DNA of 64,000 nt from Platycnemis pennipes (lineage: Eukaryota > Arthropoda > Insecta > Odonata > Platycnemididae). The notes below the pieces were generated by a model. It saw only the letters and a program-made list of their open reading frames with translations. It searched no databases and was not told the origin of the DNA. The DNA lies in NCBI GenBank assembly GCA_933228895.1, contig OW121853.1:82320645-82384644 (forward strand), read 5' to 3'. The stretch's first letter is position 1. Each line of letters opens with the position of its first letter. Shown piece after piece: positions 1-11,595 of this stretch. Made by a program: the position numbers and the translations under genes.

Positions 1-205
1 CTAAAGAGTAAAATTACCTTAATCAACGTTTCCCAAAAGTTCCAGACCTGAGACCGGTAACTACATTAATAACCATTCTGGAGTGGAATGGAGGCAGGAA
101 ATTCTAGCGCGTTAGTTTTTCTCATCCGAACACAATGTATACTTTAGAACTAGAGCACAAAACATAACTAATTATTCATTCCAGTTAAAACAGCTGAATA
201 TTTAT
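1..205. other. Unassigned AT-rich sequence
   Basis: No gene, RNA or clear repeat is visible between the window edge and the first SINE. Confidence 0.5.
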
Positions 206-520
206 GAGTTAGTTATTCGGGGGAGATGACAGAGTTTATTTTGCGCCATTTATAATGGGCGAGTAATTGAGTGGAGAAAGGAATATTTCAGAGAACGGGG
301 AATGAGTGGAGAGAAACTCATTGGTGCCGACATTTGCCTACACTTAACGAAAGGCACCAAGGGGTCCACGGTTTAATGTACCATCCGACGGACGTAAGAC
401 AGGTACCGAAGTCCTCCCCACGAATCATCCAGGTGTGGACCGGTGTACAGATGAAAAAATTCTACTTCGACCGTTAGTCGAAGACCCAGCCGGGGTAGCA
501 CTCTAGTTACCCCACCAACG
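206..520 (-). mobile_element. tRNA-derived SINE, minus strand, diverged
   Basis: Read on the minus strand, this copy has the body of the local SINE family: the block around ccatccgacggacg (minus: cgtccgtcggatgg), the ccttggcgcc-like block (here ggcaccaaggggtcc on plus) and the tail that reads ttattcggggga on plus. The tRNA-like head lies near 480-520 and is badly decayed, so no clean A or B box remains. The order of blocks matches the better copy at 58078-58402. It is a non-coding retroposon; the 68-residue open frame inside it is a chance frame. Boundaries are approximate and I could not define a target-site duplication. Confidence 0.7.
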
Positions 521-922
521 AAATCTCCGTATTTATAGAAATAATCGATAGCGTCATTCTAATATTTTGTGGGGACTGTTATGCTTTTCCAAGGACCGGT
601 ACCGAACCGCGGATCGCACTTCGAGAAAAGACTACCTCAATCTTTAACGTAATCCCTGAAAGATGGGATTGAATAATATCCTTTTGCTGGCAACAAAGCA
701 TGGCTCAAAGATATTATACCTACTCACTAAGGGTAAAAGGCATAACATACGCAAAAATCACAGAACAGTTGTGGTTACACTTCAGCATCTCAAGTATTTG
801 AATATAAGAGGTCGATGTGATATCGATGATGCATGAGTTATTAATTTTAGAAATATTTTCTCCTTAGTGCTTCTAGCAAGGCATGCCAGACTCAGCAGCT
901 ACTCGTCAATTCCTCCTGCGTC
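521..922. other. Unassigned sequence
   Basis: Nothing recognisable; ordinary AT-rich DNA between a SINE and a small tandem repeat. Confidence 0.5.
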
Positions 923-986
923 TCCGTTCCAAGACGCTAGGAGGAAGTGAGACGGTAGTTCCGTTCCAAGACGCTAGGAGGAAGTG
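923..986. repeat. Two-copy direct repeat, 27-bp unit
   Basis: A 27-base unit beginning tccgttccaagacgctagg occurs at 923-949 and again, identical, at 960-986, giving a 37-base period with unlike spacers. It is an isolated local duplication in otherwise unremarkable sequence. The lack of mismatches suggests it is recent. Confidence 0.9.
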
Positions 987-2509
987 GTGAGGATTCCAGG
1001 AGTATCTTCGTAATAATCGATGAGAGACTATTAATAACAAATATAATCAAGGATTATGGCCGTCGTAAGCTTGATTACAGGAAAAAATTTCCAATTCATT
1101 CAGAAGCCAGCTCCCACGTCTTGCCATCTTCAATTTGTAACCAGGCAAAAATTCATATTTTATCCCCACCGAGATTACAGTAACTTTATCCGCTGTGCCA
1201 GAGTTAATCTATGCCACAGAACGGGTGAAAAATTAAATGAAACAGTAAAATAAAGTCACTACGAGTAAGCGACTCAGGTTATATCTGATGCCTCAGAAAG
1301 TAAAATGAAGACATTCTTTTCCCAACCAACAGAATTAAGATAAAATCCAAAATCTTAAAAACATCTCAATATCGCAGTGACTCCATTAATAAAATATCTG
1401 AAAGGCTGATTAGCAACGGTAGTACAAAGAGAACCTAAAAACAGAATCAAGAGAAATTAAGATGCGACCAGAAAACCATGATGCACCGTTAACCAACGGA
1501 ATTGATATGAAGCAAGTGGAAAAGAAATATCAGGACTAAGGAAACAGAGACAAGATATCTCATTTTCCTATATTTCATAAGAAGGCCATAAGGCTGAAAA
1601 TTATGGAAAAATAATACTAGAATGATATAAAAACGTAATTTATATTTTAATTTAACGCAAAAATACTTTTAACGTTTAATTTCGGTGCCCCTATGTTCCA
1701 AAGGTGGCAAAAGCATGCACACAGCATCCGAAAAATCTTCCATTACGCTGAAAAAGGTCATACCACAAATGTGGATATGGGTTTTGAGATGGGTGCTTTA
1801 AATGTATTGTCATCTACAAATGGAAAAATATTACATAGCTCCGAGTGATAAAAAGTAATGGAGACAGGCGTTGTTATTAATTGAAGATGATGAAGTTTTT
1901 GCGTCAGCGGTCACTCGGAGGCACTCTCGGCCCATATGCGGAATCCCATTCCATCTCCGAAAACATTTTCCAACTGCACCTACGCATACTGCTGCCTTAT
2001 ACATGAACCGAAAAAAATATCAAGCTCAATTTATAATCTCTAAATCGCCCAAGCGAAAAATTTAGTATTTCGTGCGCTCGCTTGATATAAAAACTAAATA
2101 GAAAGAGAAGTATACTTAGCGAATAAAACGCCCTCGACATGATAGCATTAAACTTTGTGTGTAATTGAAATGAATATATGACATTTGAAGTAACTGTAAG
2201 ATTGCATTATATAATAAAGATATTGGTTTTATCAAAAAAATAGTAGGAAGTAATCGGTAATGGGCATACAATAATTATCTTAGAAGACAGAAACTTGAAA
2301 TAATGTATTGCATTTTTGTCTGACAAAACTTAAATGTAGTGATTCATTAAAGTGTAGTAATTTCCAACAATTGACGGATGTTCTTGGTTCATGAGACTTT
2401 TACTTCAAGTTTCGGAGTTAAAAAGTTATTAAATCCTCCTGATATCAATAGGTAGATATTTTAGCTCTCATCTGTGTTTTCAAGTCTGTTTCCACACTAA
2501 TACACACAC
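987..2509. other. Unassigned AT-rich interval
   Basis: Only short random open frames (65 residues or fewer) are present. No splice-bounded coding exon, RNA gene or repeat end was recognised. Confidence 0.5.
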
Positions 2510-2797
2510 CAGATCGGGAGGAAAGGTACAAGGGTGGGAATGGAAGCGAAAGGAGGAAGTACGGAGAGAAACCCGGGGTCGGCATTAGCCTACTCTTAAC
2601 GAAAAGGCGCCAAGGGCCATGGCTCAACGTCTCATCCGACGGACGAAGCACTCACTCGAATTTCTCCAGAAAACATCTAAGTAGAGGCCGGATAACCATT
2701 GTAAAATATCTTTCACTGCCGGAATATGCTCACGGATTTGAACCCGGGCCTTCCCGGTGAGAGGACAGTATTCTAGCCACTACATCAACCCCGCCGA
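2510..2797 (-). mobile_element. tRNA-derived SINE, minus strand, head intact
   Basis: On the minus strand the element starts near 2797 with a tRNA-like head. An A-box-like tgatgtagtggctag is followed by a B box whose complement reads ggatttgaaccc at 2734-2745. The family body follows: cgtccgtcggatgagacg, ggcgcctttt and aagagtaggct, ending near a gatcgggagg block on plus. It lacks the ttattcggggga tail seen in other copies, so it is a 3'-truncated copy or a subfamily with another tail; the copy at 21990-22255 ends in the same way. Transcription would be by RNA polymerase III if the promoter were active. Confidence 0.8.
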
Positions 2798-4270
2798 AAT
2801 GTTTACTTGGGATTCATCATCATAATGATGCAATGTGATCTTAGCAAGATATAGTGTGTGCAGAGCTCAATAAGCTGCTCGATTTAGTGTGTTACCAAGT
2901 AAGCAGGTTTTTCGATTTATTTTCCATATTTTTTCGAACCAAGTTGTAAACTATGATCAATATTCAAAAGTGTACTTCGTAGATCAGTCATAAAATCGTA
3001 TAGGGAACAATAAAATCTCTTCATCAATGTTTTAACGCTGCCATCAATCAACTGACATGAGTAAAAAGAAAATCAAGGGATGGGAACTCGGACCTTTCCT
3101 GCGCGCTGCCGCAAGCGATATGCAGAGAGTAAGCCTCTTATGAAGCGTAATCTTTGTGATTCTTTATAGAAATAGAATTGACGGTAATCTAGCTTATAAG
3201 ATTATATCTCACCTCAAACCTAAGCTAAATTCCAAGAAAGGAATGAAATAATTCGCAAGGCGGAAAGCATCGCAATTTTCGGGCTACCAGTTTGGCTCTT
3301 TGCAGATGACAGCCGATTGTGACACTCCTTCTTTCGTTCCCTTAGGCAATCCGTAACTAGCGATTTGAGGTTCCAAATAATCTGCTAATGGCTATCACGA
3401 TGAGATTTAATCTTCTGAGCCCAATGGAAAAAAAACACTTAGATAACGTGAATGTTGGCATAATGGAGATCAGAGATCTCGTCCAATTCTGCTGTTTTGT
3501 CAAATCCAATACCATCCCTTATTAATCAAAAAGCGTTAAAAGCAAATTCAAAATTAATTTTCAATATTATTTTTAATCCTCGTAATAAGCAACACAATAC
3601 ATGAATACCACTGAATTTTTTCCATGGTTTATGCCCACGGTTGTGCAACGACACTGGTGGATGAATGGCAATCTTCTAACCTTCGAAACGACCTCAAAAG
3701 AGTCTAAGATTAAACATTTAGGTCTGACAGGGCAAAATGGCTTATATAATAAGGTTGTACCCAGCATATATCGGTAATAGTGACGTAAAGAAGTCGGAAA
3801 TTGTCAAGAGTTCCAGTTACATTTTATGACGATTGATTATGAACGTCAATGTGAATGAATTTCTCCCCTACACTGCGAAGCTGCCGTGCGTCAGAGGGAT
3901 GAAAATATACCACCTCTTTGCGGGAGGAATGTAACATTCCGTCATGGCGCGGACATGCCGTACGTCGAAAAAAACGTCCGAACGTGAGAACAACATGGTA
4001 TCCAAACGAACCTTCCTGCAATACATTTTAATTCGAGCTGCATTGCGTGCGTCGAATTACAGACAAAAAAATACACTCCACCACAGGTGTGTGTCTGTGA
4101 CGGCACCGTTGAATGCATCCAAAAAAGGAAATATTAAACTTATAGTATAAGCTAATCAAAACGAATTATTCAGTTTATACAATTAGCGCGCATATGTTGG
4201 AATATTTAGTGACGGAGATGGCAGCATGCGCACTCGTATGCTGCAAATAGATTTACGGTTACAAACGTGA
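2798..4270. other. Unassigned AT-rich interval
   Basis: No supported gene or repeat. Open frames are 68 residues or fewer on both strands and overlap each other at 3824-4150, as chance frames do. Confidence 0.5.
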
Positions 4271-5060
4271 GTTTTGAGTTTCCGGAGGGGAGAAGAGATA
4301 CAGGGTATGTAGTAGGGGGAAGGAGGAGAGGAAGGAAAAGGACCACAAGGGAAAGAGGCTGGCGATGAGGAAAAGGTCACTGGCCGCCGCCACCACCACC
4401 ACATGCGAATGGCAAAAAAAAGCCGAAAATACGTGAGTGGTTGGATTAACCGCGTCCTTCGTGGAACGAAAAAGGAATTGTTAGAGGGAAGGAGAGGGCG
4501 GATTCGGAATAGAGAGGAAACTTATGTACTACATGCACTCATTTAGTAAGTCATGTGGAGGGAGATCATGCCTAAGCACAAAGGAGAGGGCGGGAGGAAG
4601 AGGGATGGCACTCTGCCTTAAGCACGGGGATAACACTACACAAACGCCTCTCCTCGACCACCACAGGAATCTCTCATTAATTCCCCTTGGACTAATACTC
4701 TGACCTCATCGCCACTTCCTTCCCAGCTCTGCCCATATCCATGTGTGACCCCTGCCCCTCGCCCCCCACAATATCCACTCCAAATGCCTTGCGAGGCCGC
4801 ACATTATCAAAACGCCACGCCCCCTTTGCCTTCTCATCACACTTTCACTCTCGACGTACCACCACGGGGGAAGGTGGCCGCCCCCCGTGGCCATAATCAA
4901 CATCAGTTCCCTCCGCCACACCCAAGAGTAGCTGTTGCCGCCGTGAATTGACTTCCATTCCGGCCTTACAACACTTTAAAATCATTTTTAATCACCTCGG
5001 TTCCCGCCCTTCCTCGCCGCGGAAGAAATAGTCCTGTGGTGGGGAAGGGAAAAGAGCGCA
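4271..5060. other. Strand-skewed GA/CT-rich island
   Basis: The plus strand is purine-rich at about 4280-4380 and 4470-4620, then pyrimidine-rich at about 4620-4930, with CCACC/GGTGG runs. Overlapping frames on both strands are low-complexity and not credible proteins. Similar islands occur at 17.8, 25.4, 26.4, 36, 39.2 and 55 kb, and the 55-kb one abuts a TATA box. This could be a regulatory or open-chromatin region, but no promoter is evident here. Confidence 0.45.
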
Positions 5061-5689
5061 CCCGGGGCTTAACTCCTCTCTCGAGCCAGGGAAATGGGAA
5101 GATATAGAGTGCGGCAGGGCGCTCCATTAGAATTCCCAACTGGCCGGTTTTCAGCATTGATCTGAAGTTCGTTACCCCATTCCGATTGAATGAAAACGCA
5201 GTTTCCGTAACTCACCTACCAACTTCATTTTTAATTTCCATCAGTTGACAGAGTGTAAAGGCTGTTTTACACGGCGAATGGTCATGCGCATGATCATTCA
5301 AGCATTAATTTGCAAATGAATTTAAGTGAAGACTTGAAATACCTTCCGCTTAAGGGAATTTTACACGGAGAATGATCATGCGAATTAATTGCATGAATTT
5401 TCTGCGCTAAAAGGATGCTCAGCGGCAGGCCTTTCGATAGTACATATCGATTCATGGGAAATTTCCGACCAAAGCAGCAGTTTCGATGATCGGAATGGTT
5501 TGTTTACACCGTCTGATATACGTGATTGGTGAAATAAAGCATTGAGTGTATATCTTGTACATAAAGTGGAATGTATGTACGTAAATAGTTAATATTTTCG
5601 CCTAAAAATCGAGAACCATGCGTAGCACAGCTTTGAACGTTCAAGGTTTATTAAATGTCATACTTGGACAGATAAAAGGATATTTTTCT

Positions 5690-6310
5690 TGTAACTAATG
5701 GTCCTCTGATCGACCCCAGTCGAGTCAAAAGAGTCCCCATAAGAAATAAATGTAAAGGGTTTTCTTCAAGCTTGCAGCCATTTTTTCATTTGAAAATTTT
5801 AATTAGAAATACCTATTGAGATTCCAATTTTGAGACGCACACCAACCGAAAAATAATTCAATACATATTCTTATTATTACTGTCGAATTCTGATTCCGGA
5901 TCAATATAACTGGCATTTCAGCACTTTCGATTTCTGGTGTTTTTTCAGTTTAAACATCCCTGTCCCCTTGAAGACTAAAAGGTAGGCTACTTTTCATGCA
6001 AATAATAGTCCCCAGTTAGACCCCAGACAGATATATTAATCCGTGCCCCAGACGAATCAAAGCGTTCCCATAAGTTGTACATGTAAAGGTCTGATTGCTC
6101 GAGGCAATTATTTCATTTGTAAATTTTAATTAGAAATATTCATTGCAAAAACTCTGCATGCATACTAGCCGAAAGATAATTCAACGACGATTCTTACTTT
6201 AATCGTCGAATACTTATTTTGGCTAAAATTACTGGAACTTTGAAGATTTCTGCGGAACTTTCTGAAATTTTTCTGTTTAAACAGCCATTTCCCTTAAAGC
6301 GACCGAAGGA
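5690..6310 (+). repeat. Diverged tandem duplication, about 300-bp unit
   Basis: Two successive blocks, about 5695-5985 and about 6008-6310, share the same order of motifs: taat(g/a)gtcc, a tcaaa.cg/gag..tccccataag block, aaattttaattagaaata, ataattcaa followed by attctta, then cagtttaaac or ctgtttaaac with cc(c/t)tgaag/cttaaag. Identity is moderate, so the duplication is old. It lies within the candidate element at 5259-8118. Confidence 0.7.
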
Positions 6311-7949
6311 TTTGTTTACAAACAAGTTTGATATGGTTTGTTGAATGATACGTTTGTTTGTGTTTCTCTCTACACTTATTCCTTTCAATTATTTGTGGTG
6401 ATTTATTGCTACTGCTATTCGTCTGCAAACCTGAATTTGATTATTCACTGCTGGTATTAGTCTATATTGGTGAGTATTTATTTATTTAATTTCCTCTTAT
6501 TTTCAACATCAATAGTGACTGGAAAAGTTTAAACGGGGTCCCCTTTTTTCAGGTAAGTTCCAAACGTTGAATACGATATTCCAGTTTACGGGAAACTAAA
6601 AATGTTGTTAATGGGACGTCATAACTATGCTCCCTCATAAAGACTGACATTCCGGATCGAATAAGGTATCGTATAGACGTGGTTAAACTGTTATAAAAAA
6701 GCAAGTTTCAGCAAATGTATCTTTTAGACTAAGAATGAAACGACGGTACGAGAAATATTAACTTTAATAGATACATTAATTTAAGACGTCAGGTGATATA
6801 TTCTCTCCGGTAAAATCACAACTGCTCTATTATTTCCTACTTTTATCCCTACCGTTGAGAATAAACGGGCACCTTCCGCTAGTAATTATTATAATATCCA
6901 TGAAATTAAGTTTGCAGAGACTGAAATGAAGGAAAATCTTAAGTGGATTTATTAATGATGGACCGGTATGGTTTACTTTTCACGTGCATTGCTACTGTGT
7001 CCATTATGCAAATATTGGCAGCCACAATTTTGCTGTATAAATTGGGAGACAGAGAGGAGAAATAGCGGTCGAGGCCTGATTCGAAATGAACTGTTATTTA
7101 AGGACTGTAAGGCCTACTGTATTTTTAAAATAAATACGCTGGAATAATTGCATGCTTTATTAATTATCTCCAGACATGATCATGAAATATTGGACATGAC
7201 GACGAGAGGAGCTATTTCTGTGACAAGAAGCCAAGACAAGATTGTTGACAAAAGAGAGACCTTGTTCACCCTTTGATTTACAAGCTGATGATTACACTGA
7301 TATTTTAAAATTCGTTTTCCACTACCTACTACTCTAAGATCTTTATCAACGGGAGAATCGAATCCATGATTGCACCGTTACTAATTACTCAACTAGAATC
7401 CATGAGAGTACAATAAGTTTAATTATGCATGAAGTGAGTAGAAGTATCTATCGGAATTAGAAAGTGAATTATTTAAAGGTTAGATGCATGGTATTTATAA
7501 TTTTTCCCAGTAGTAGTTGTAATAACAAGCAGCAGTAAAGTGGCATCCTCATGATTGGCATGAAAGCCATCGGTAAAGTGCCTTATGAAATATTTTCAAG
7601 CATTTTTTCAGTTCTAATTTTCATTAGTTCTAATAATTCATTGCTTTATAGTTATCCCATGAATAACCAAAATAATCGAATAACTACATTAGTTATTCGA
7701 TAGTTATTAAACAGTATAATAAACTCCGGATACGCCCAAAAGTGATTAATCGAAGAACTTAACTAGGGGCACGCCCATGAATATTGTAAGGATTACATGA
7801 GATTATATACACTCCATTGGCACGCAAATAAATTAGATTATTACGAAAAGTACAATTAATTGGATATTATTCTATATTTACTTGTTCTATTTGAATCGTC
7901 ATCTACCACTTCTACCCACTCAAAAAACAAGGACGGACGCCGTGCGATC

Positions 7950-8027
7950 GTATCACGCTATCATTCACGGAATAATACGATCAAAATTAGAACAAGTTCC
8001 AATTTTGATAGCATGGTCATGAGCGTG
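7950..8027. repeat. Short imperfect foldback
   Basis: tcacgctatca...atcaaaatt on the left pairs with aattttgatagc...gagcgtga on the right around a loop near 7990-8000. It lies just inside the right end of the candidate 2.86-kb element. Confidence 0.55.
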
Positions 8028-8118
8028 ACTTTGCGTGCGAGGAATTTACCGTTTTACACAACGCATGAACATCATGCGCACGATCATTTGAATGAACATT
8101 ATCCGTGTAAAACGGCCT

Positions 8119-8647
8119 TAATGCCTCGGAACGTGGCAGAAACATTCATTGCGCCAACGTAGTAAGATAGCAGAGTCCAAGACTTGACTTGTAGAGGAGT
8201 CGGAAAAAATTTCAAACCATGGCGTTAGTCTATACCCAACCGCTATAGATGACAAAACCATCAGATTAATCCACACACCACCATAATACCAATCCAGATA
8301 TAGTACCTTTTTACGTGATCTTTGTTTATGGAGGGAGCTCGGTGGAGGGAGCCACTGAAAATGCATGCTTTTTGGCTGCAAACCAAAAATTATCAACACT
8401 AATCAATAAAAGTGGAAAATGACTGAACATACAGCATTTTTGAAACTTAATATTTGCGAATGCTCAAAAATTAATGTTCTGCTAGTTGTTAGTACTAAAC
8501 AAAGGCCCGCGAAGCCGGTAGAGGAGAATTAAGCCCCTTGGATTTCTCTTCTTCTTATAGTGTTTTCCTGCCCATGCTTTTGTCGCGATTGGCCATAGTT
8601 AACTCAATGCCGATTAGTTAGTGTGCTCTCAGGAATATTTTTTATGC
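8119..8647. other. Unassigned sequence
   Basis: No recognisable feature. Part of it may be degraded Helitron sequence, since the Helitron helicase remnant resumes on the far side of the next insertion. Confidence 0.4.
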
Positions 8648-8651
8648 TTAA

Positions 8652-9706
8652 GGTGGCTGGTTCGGTAATCGTGAGTCGTTGAGAACTAGTGCTCATATAA
8701 TTTCAATGGCACTAAAAAATTGCTTGGAGGTGGTTAAATTACACGACATTTTAACCGGATGCCTCAAATTCTCAAGTCATATTGAAACATTGCCCTTTTT
8801 AATTTAATTATTGACATGAAACATAACATAAAACTTGACTTGATTCGGTTTCTGGCAACCTGAACGTTGTCACTCTGTGCATATCCTTTGACCTTGGAGA
8901 TGTTGGTTTTGATGTATGGATTGAGAAAGTATGTAATTTTGTGCTATGGATATTCGCATACTTTGTAGTGACGAAATAATTGTGATTAAACGCTTAAACA
9001 TTTATAACATTTGTTTGAACCATTTATGTAATCTCTCTTTTTTACTCGGCAACAACGCACATTCTGAAATTCGGCACTGCTGTTGTGTAGGCAATTGTTT
9101 CAGTGTTTCAGCGGTCGTAACGGTAGGTGTCGTATTCGTCTATTCTCAAGAACCATAGATTAAAGCACGAATATTACATTTTGTGCAAGTACCCTCCTTG
9201 AATTAAAGAAGAGAATTCTTCTTTAATCTATGTCGAGAACTCTGTCAAGGGGACTAGATTGTAATATTCGAGGACGTTGTGGTGTGATTTGTTGTGGCTT
9301 CTCGCGCGTTCGCCTTCCCTCGTCTGATTCCACGTTGCCAAATGCACCTCAAAACTTCGCCCGCGATATTTGAAAATTTAAGGAATATTTTTTTTCTTTC
9401 ATATATACGGAGGAAATAAGTCGATAACACTGGTTGATTTTTCTCAGAATAGAAATTGTTGGCTAATATCCACATCATTTCAGTTTTTGGAGAAAATCTG
9501 TATGGTAGAAACGTAAATAATACATAATTGACCCTTAAGAAGCGGGATGCGCCATAAGGCCCCATGTTAAAAAAACCTTAAATATCTCAAAAACTACACC
9601 GAAAACCCCAAAAAATTTTCTCGTAGAATTTTAGAGCATAATTAAAGGAACAAATATTGCAATTATGAACAACATCTATACACCTGTAAATTTCGACCCA
9701 GCCACC
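8652..9706. mobile_element. TTAA-flanked non-autonomous DNA element (piggyBac-like)
   Basis: The left end reads ggtggctgg and the right end ccagccacc (complement ggtggctgg), a 9-bp perfect terminal inverted repeat extending weakly inward (ttcg/gtcg). Each end abuts TTAA (8648-8651 and 9707-9710), the duplicated target of piggyBac-type transposases. The 1,055-bp interior has no transposase-like frame. Its right edge borders decayed Helitron helicase sequence, which suggests insertion into the older Helitron. The terminal repeat is short, so family assignment rests mainly on the TTAA sites. Confidence 0.55.
9157..9272. repeat. Nested inverted repeat
   Basis: catagattaaag (from 9156) is repeated inverted as ctttaatctatg (near 9220); cgaatattaca (near 9170) is inverted as tgtaatattcg (near 9260); attaaagaa and ttctttaat flank a central gagaattc. 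The block forms nested hairpins inside the 8652-9706 element. Confidence 0.7.
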
Positions 9707-9710
9707 TTAA

Positions 9711-10115
9711 GGACATTTAGACATAAACACATACTTCTTTGCTGTCGTTTTTGCTGAATGGAGAGCAGTTGACTCGAATGACGACTCTTTGCCCTTGATG
9801 TCGCCCGGGAAAATGCTGCTTGCAGCTGACCGCAAGTAAATAATGGGTCCAGCAAACGGATTCCCCAGTGGTTCACCGACTGTACTGACGCTTTAGTTAT
9901 TGTCTTTGCAAATGCAAACTACACAAGAAACTGGAGCCTCTGCGGTCGGATTGGCGAGCGTGAATCGTTACTGATGAGCACGACCCCGGGGACAAACAAT
10001 TCCATCCACGCCTCCCTGATGGCATAATCATAGCGCCTAAACACTTTGATGCCAAATGACACACCTTAGAGCTGGATCTGACGGATCCACTGACATTCTT
10101 TACCGTCCATTTCAT
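9711..10115 (-). pseudogene. Helitron helicase (Pif1-like) C-terminal remnant
   Basis: A minus-strand frame matches the end of rolling-circle transposon (Helitron) helicases. Near 9970-10011 it reads ELFVPGVVLIS, then RPQRLQFLV, a stop codon, FAFAKTITKASVQS, and near 9780-9880 NHWGIRLLDPLFTCGQ followed by LQAAFSRATSR. These correspond to the family's RLQFPVRLAFAMTINKAQGQ block and to the helicase motif VI GQLYVAxSRV block, from memory of the family. The arginine of motif VI survives. An in-frame stop and loss of the conserved GQ pair show it is dead. Frame changes obscure anything upstream of about 10011. Downstream, the sequence ends at the TTAA of the 8652-9706 insertion. Confidence 0.75.
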
Positions 10116-10309
10116 GTGCCAATCTCTCTCGTGTTTGACTCGTGCTAAAGCATGTTTCCTGCCCTCTGCGGCTTTTATACTATCGCTCGTTCTCTAAATA
10201 ATTTACTTTCCTCTTTTGGCGCTTAGTGATGCACTATCGTGCTGATATTTTCCATCCAATTTCATTAAATATATGACTTTGTTGAAGCAGCACTATTATT
10301 TTCACACCC

Positions 10310-10330
10310 TCCTGGCAGGAGACTAGCAGG
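10310..10330 (+). repeat. 21-bp direct repeat, copy 1
   Basis: cctggcaggagactagcagg preceded by t; an identical copy starts at 10962, 652 bases downstream. Both copies are followed within about 50 bases by actattttt. Confidence 0.85.
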
Positions 10331-10915
10331 CCAAACGGGTAAACTCCCGCTAGCAAGCTTGTCATCAATGGACTATTTTTTTTCTTTGCATTGGGGTCTT
10401 GGCCCAGAGTTGGAGTATTTTAGAGCCTTTTGCGCATCACAAATAAGCCGCACATAGTAAGGAACAATAAAAGACGAAGAGTTATGCATGAAAGGGCTCT
10501 AAGAAATAAGTGGAATTCCTCTTAGAGTCTCTTATATCTCAAATTACTTGCGATGGTACATCACACATACTTCAAGAGTATAGTATTGTATTTGGTTGTA
10601 TTTATACTAGCTGTGAGTGTTAATAAAAATTAGAAAAATACATATATGTACCGGAAAAGAAAGTTTTAACATTGACAAAGTCTCCACATTCAAGAGATTT
10701 TTCAAGTGGTCAGGATAATAACAAATTTCATCTTCAACTAAAATTCTAACCCCTCCGCCTCCTCGTTCTCTCTAATCGGAATTTTGGAATATTTCAACGA
10801 ATTCAACACTTTTTTAACTGTCCATCCACAGCACTTATTCCATTCTCCTTCAAAACTCACGCCTCGCATATAAAGCATCTAATCTTTTCCCGTCATCAAC
10901 GCCTTAATTCCAGGT

Positions 10916-10942
10916 CTCGGATCAATTGCAAATTGATCCGAG
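10916..10942. repeat. Perfect 12-bp stem, 3-base loop palindrome
   Basis: ctcggatcaatt and aattgatccgag are separated by gca. It lies 19 bases before the second copy of the 21-bp repeat. Confidence 0.9.
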
Positions 10943-10961
10943 TGACTAAAACTCTCTCGTG

Positions 10962-10982
10962 TCCTGGCAGGAGACTAGCAGG
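10962..10982 (+). repeat. 21-bp direct repeat, copy 2
   Basis: Same 21 bases as 10310-10330. With its flanks it can form gtcctg...caggac, a 6-bp stem. Confidence 0.85.
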
Positions 10983-11004
10983 ACACGTTTAGGACTAGTA
11001 CTAT

Positions 11005-11036
11005 TTTTGTTGAAATTTATTGTAGCGAGTATGTTT
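11005..11036 (+). repeat. 32-bp direct repeat, copy 1
   Basis: The unit starts ttttgttgaaatttattg and ends gcgagtatgttt. It recurs identically at 11596-11627, 591 bases away. The flanks diverge apart from a shared gaaata soon after each copy. Confidence 0.9.
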
Positions 11037-11595
11037 CACTACTGAAATATCAAAATCATCACTACTACTTGAATTAATACAAATGAAGCCCTGTATCAAA
11101 CTCTTAATCAACCGTTTTTTTTACATATTTTTTCAAGGTTCACAACAGAAGTACCTTTCTGTTAATGGATGCTTGCTCAGTCACATTATTTTTCCACTAA
11201 CGTCATTATAATTACAACAACCTTTGTCATTATGCGCCCCAAGTAAAAAAAACTGATACACCTCTAATAACCGAAGACATCCAACTTTAATTTTCAATTT
11301 GCTCATTCTCACTCAAAAATTTCATGATTTAATTTTTTTTAAGATTTTACTAAATTTTTAATCGGAAAAACTAGATTTGTAAAATTCCAAGCAGTAACTG
11401 CAATCATTTAGCTGACTGGATTACTACTCTTGATAATCAGTATATTTAACTGGTATTAATATACTACTGATATATATTACTACTCCTCCTACTCTTATGC
11501 CTATATCACTGCCTTCGGATTCTATTTCAAGATTTCCTCCGATTTTTTTTAAGCCCGAGGAAAATTGGCAATAGAGTATTTGCGTAAGTGAGGTA

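Larger units (their letters stand above)
5259..8118. mobile_element. Possible 2.86-kb DNA transposon (TAA target site, Harbinger-like)
   Basis: The left end reads aggctgttttacacgg, and the complement of the right end reads aggccgttttacacgg. Both are directly flanked by TAA (5256-5258 and 8119-8121). A 3-bp TAA/TTA duplication and this kind of terminal repeat fit the PIF/Harbinger superfamily. Both subterminal regions carry catgcgca(t/c)gatcatt. No transposase frame is visible, so a complete copy would be non-autonomous. Alternatively the two ends belong to separate small elements, because the last 68 bases (about 8050-8117) form their own inverted repeat. Confidence 0.45.

Noticed and set aside
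923..986. CRISPR array
   Set aside because: Only two direct repeats in eukaryotic-looking DNA; no array structure and no cas genes.
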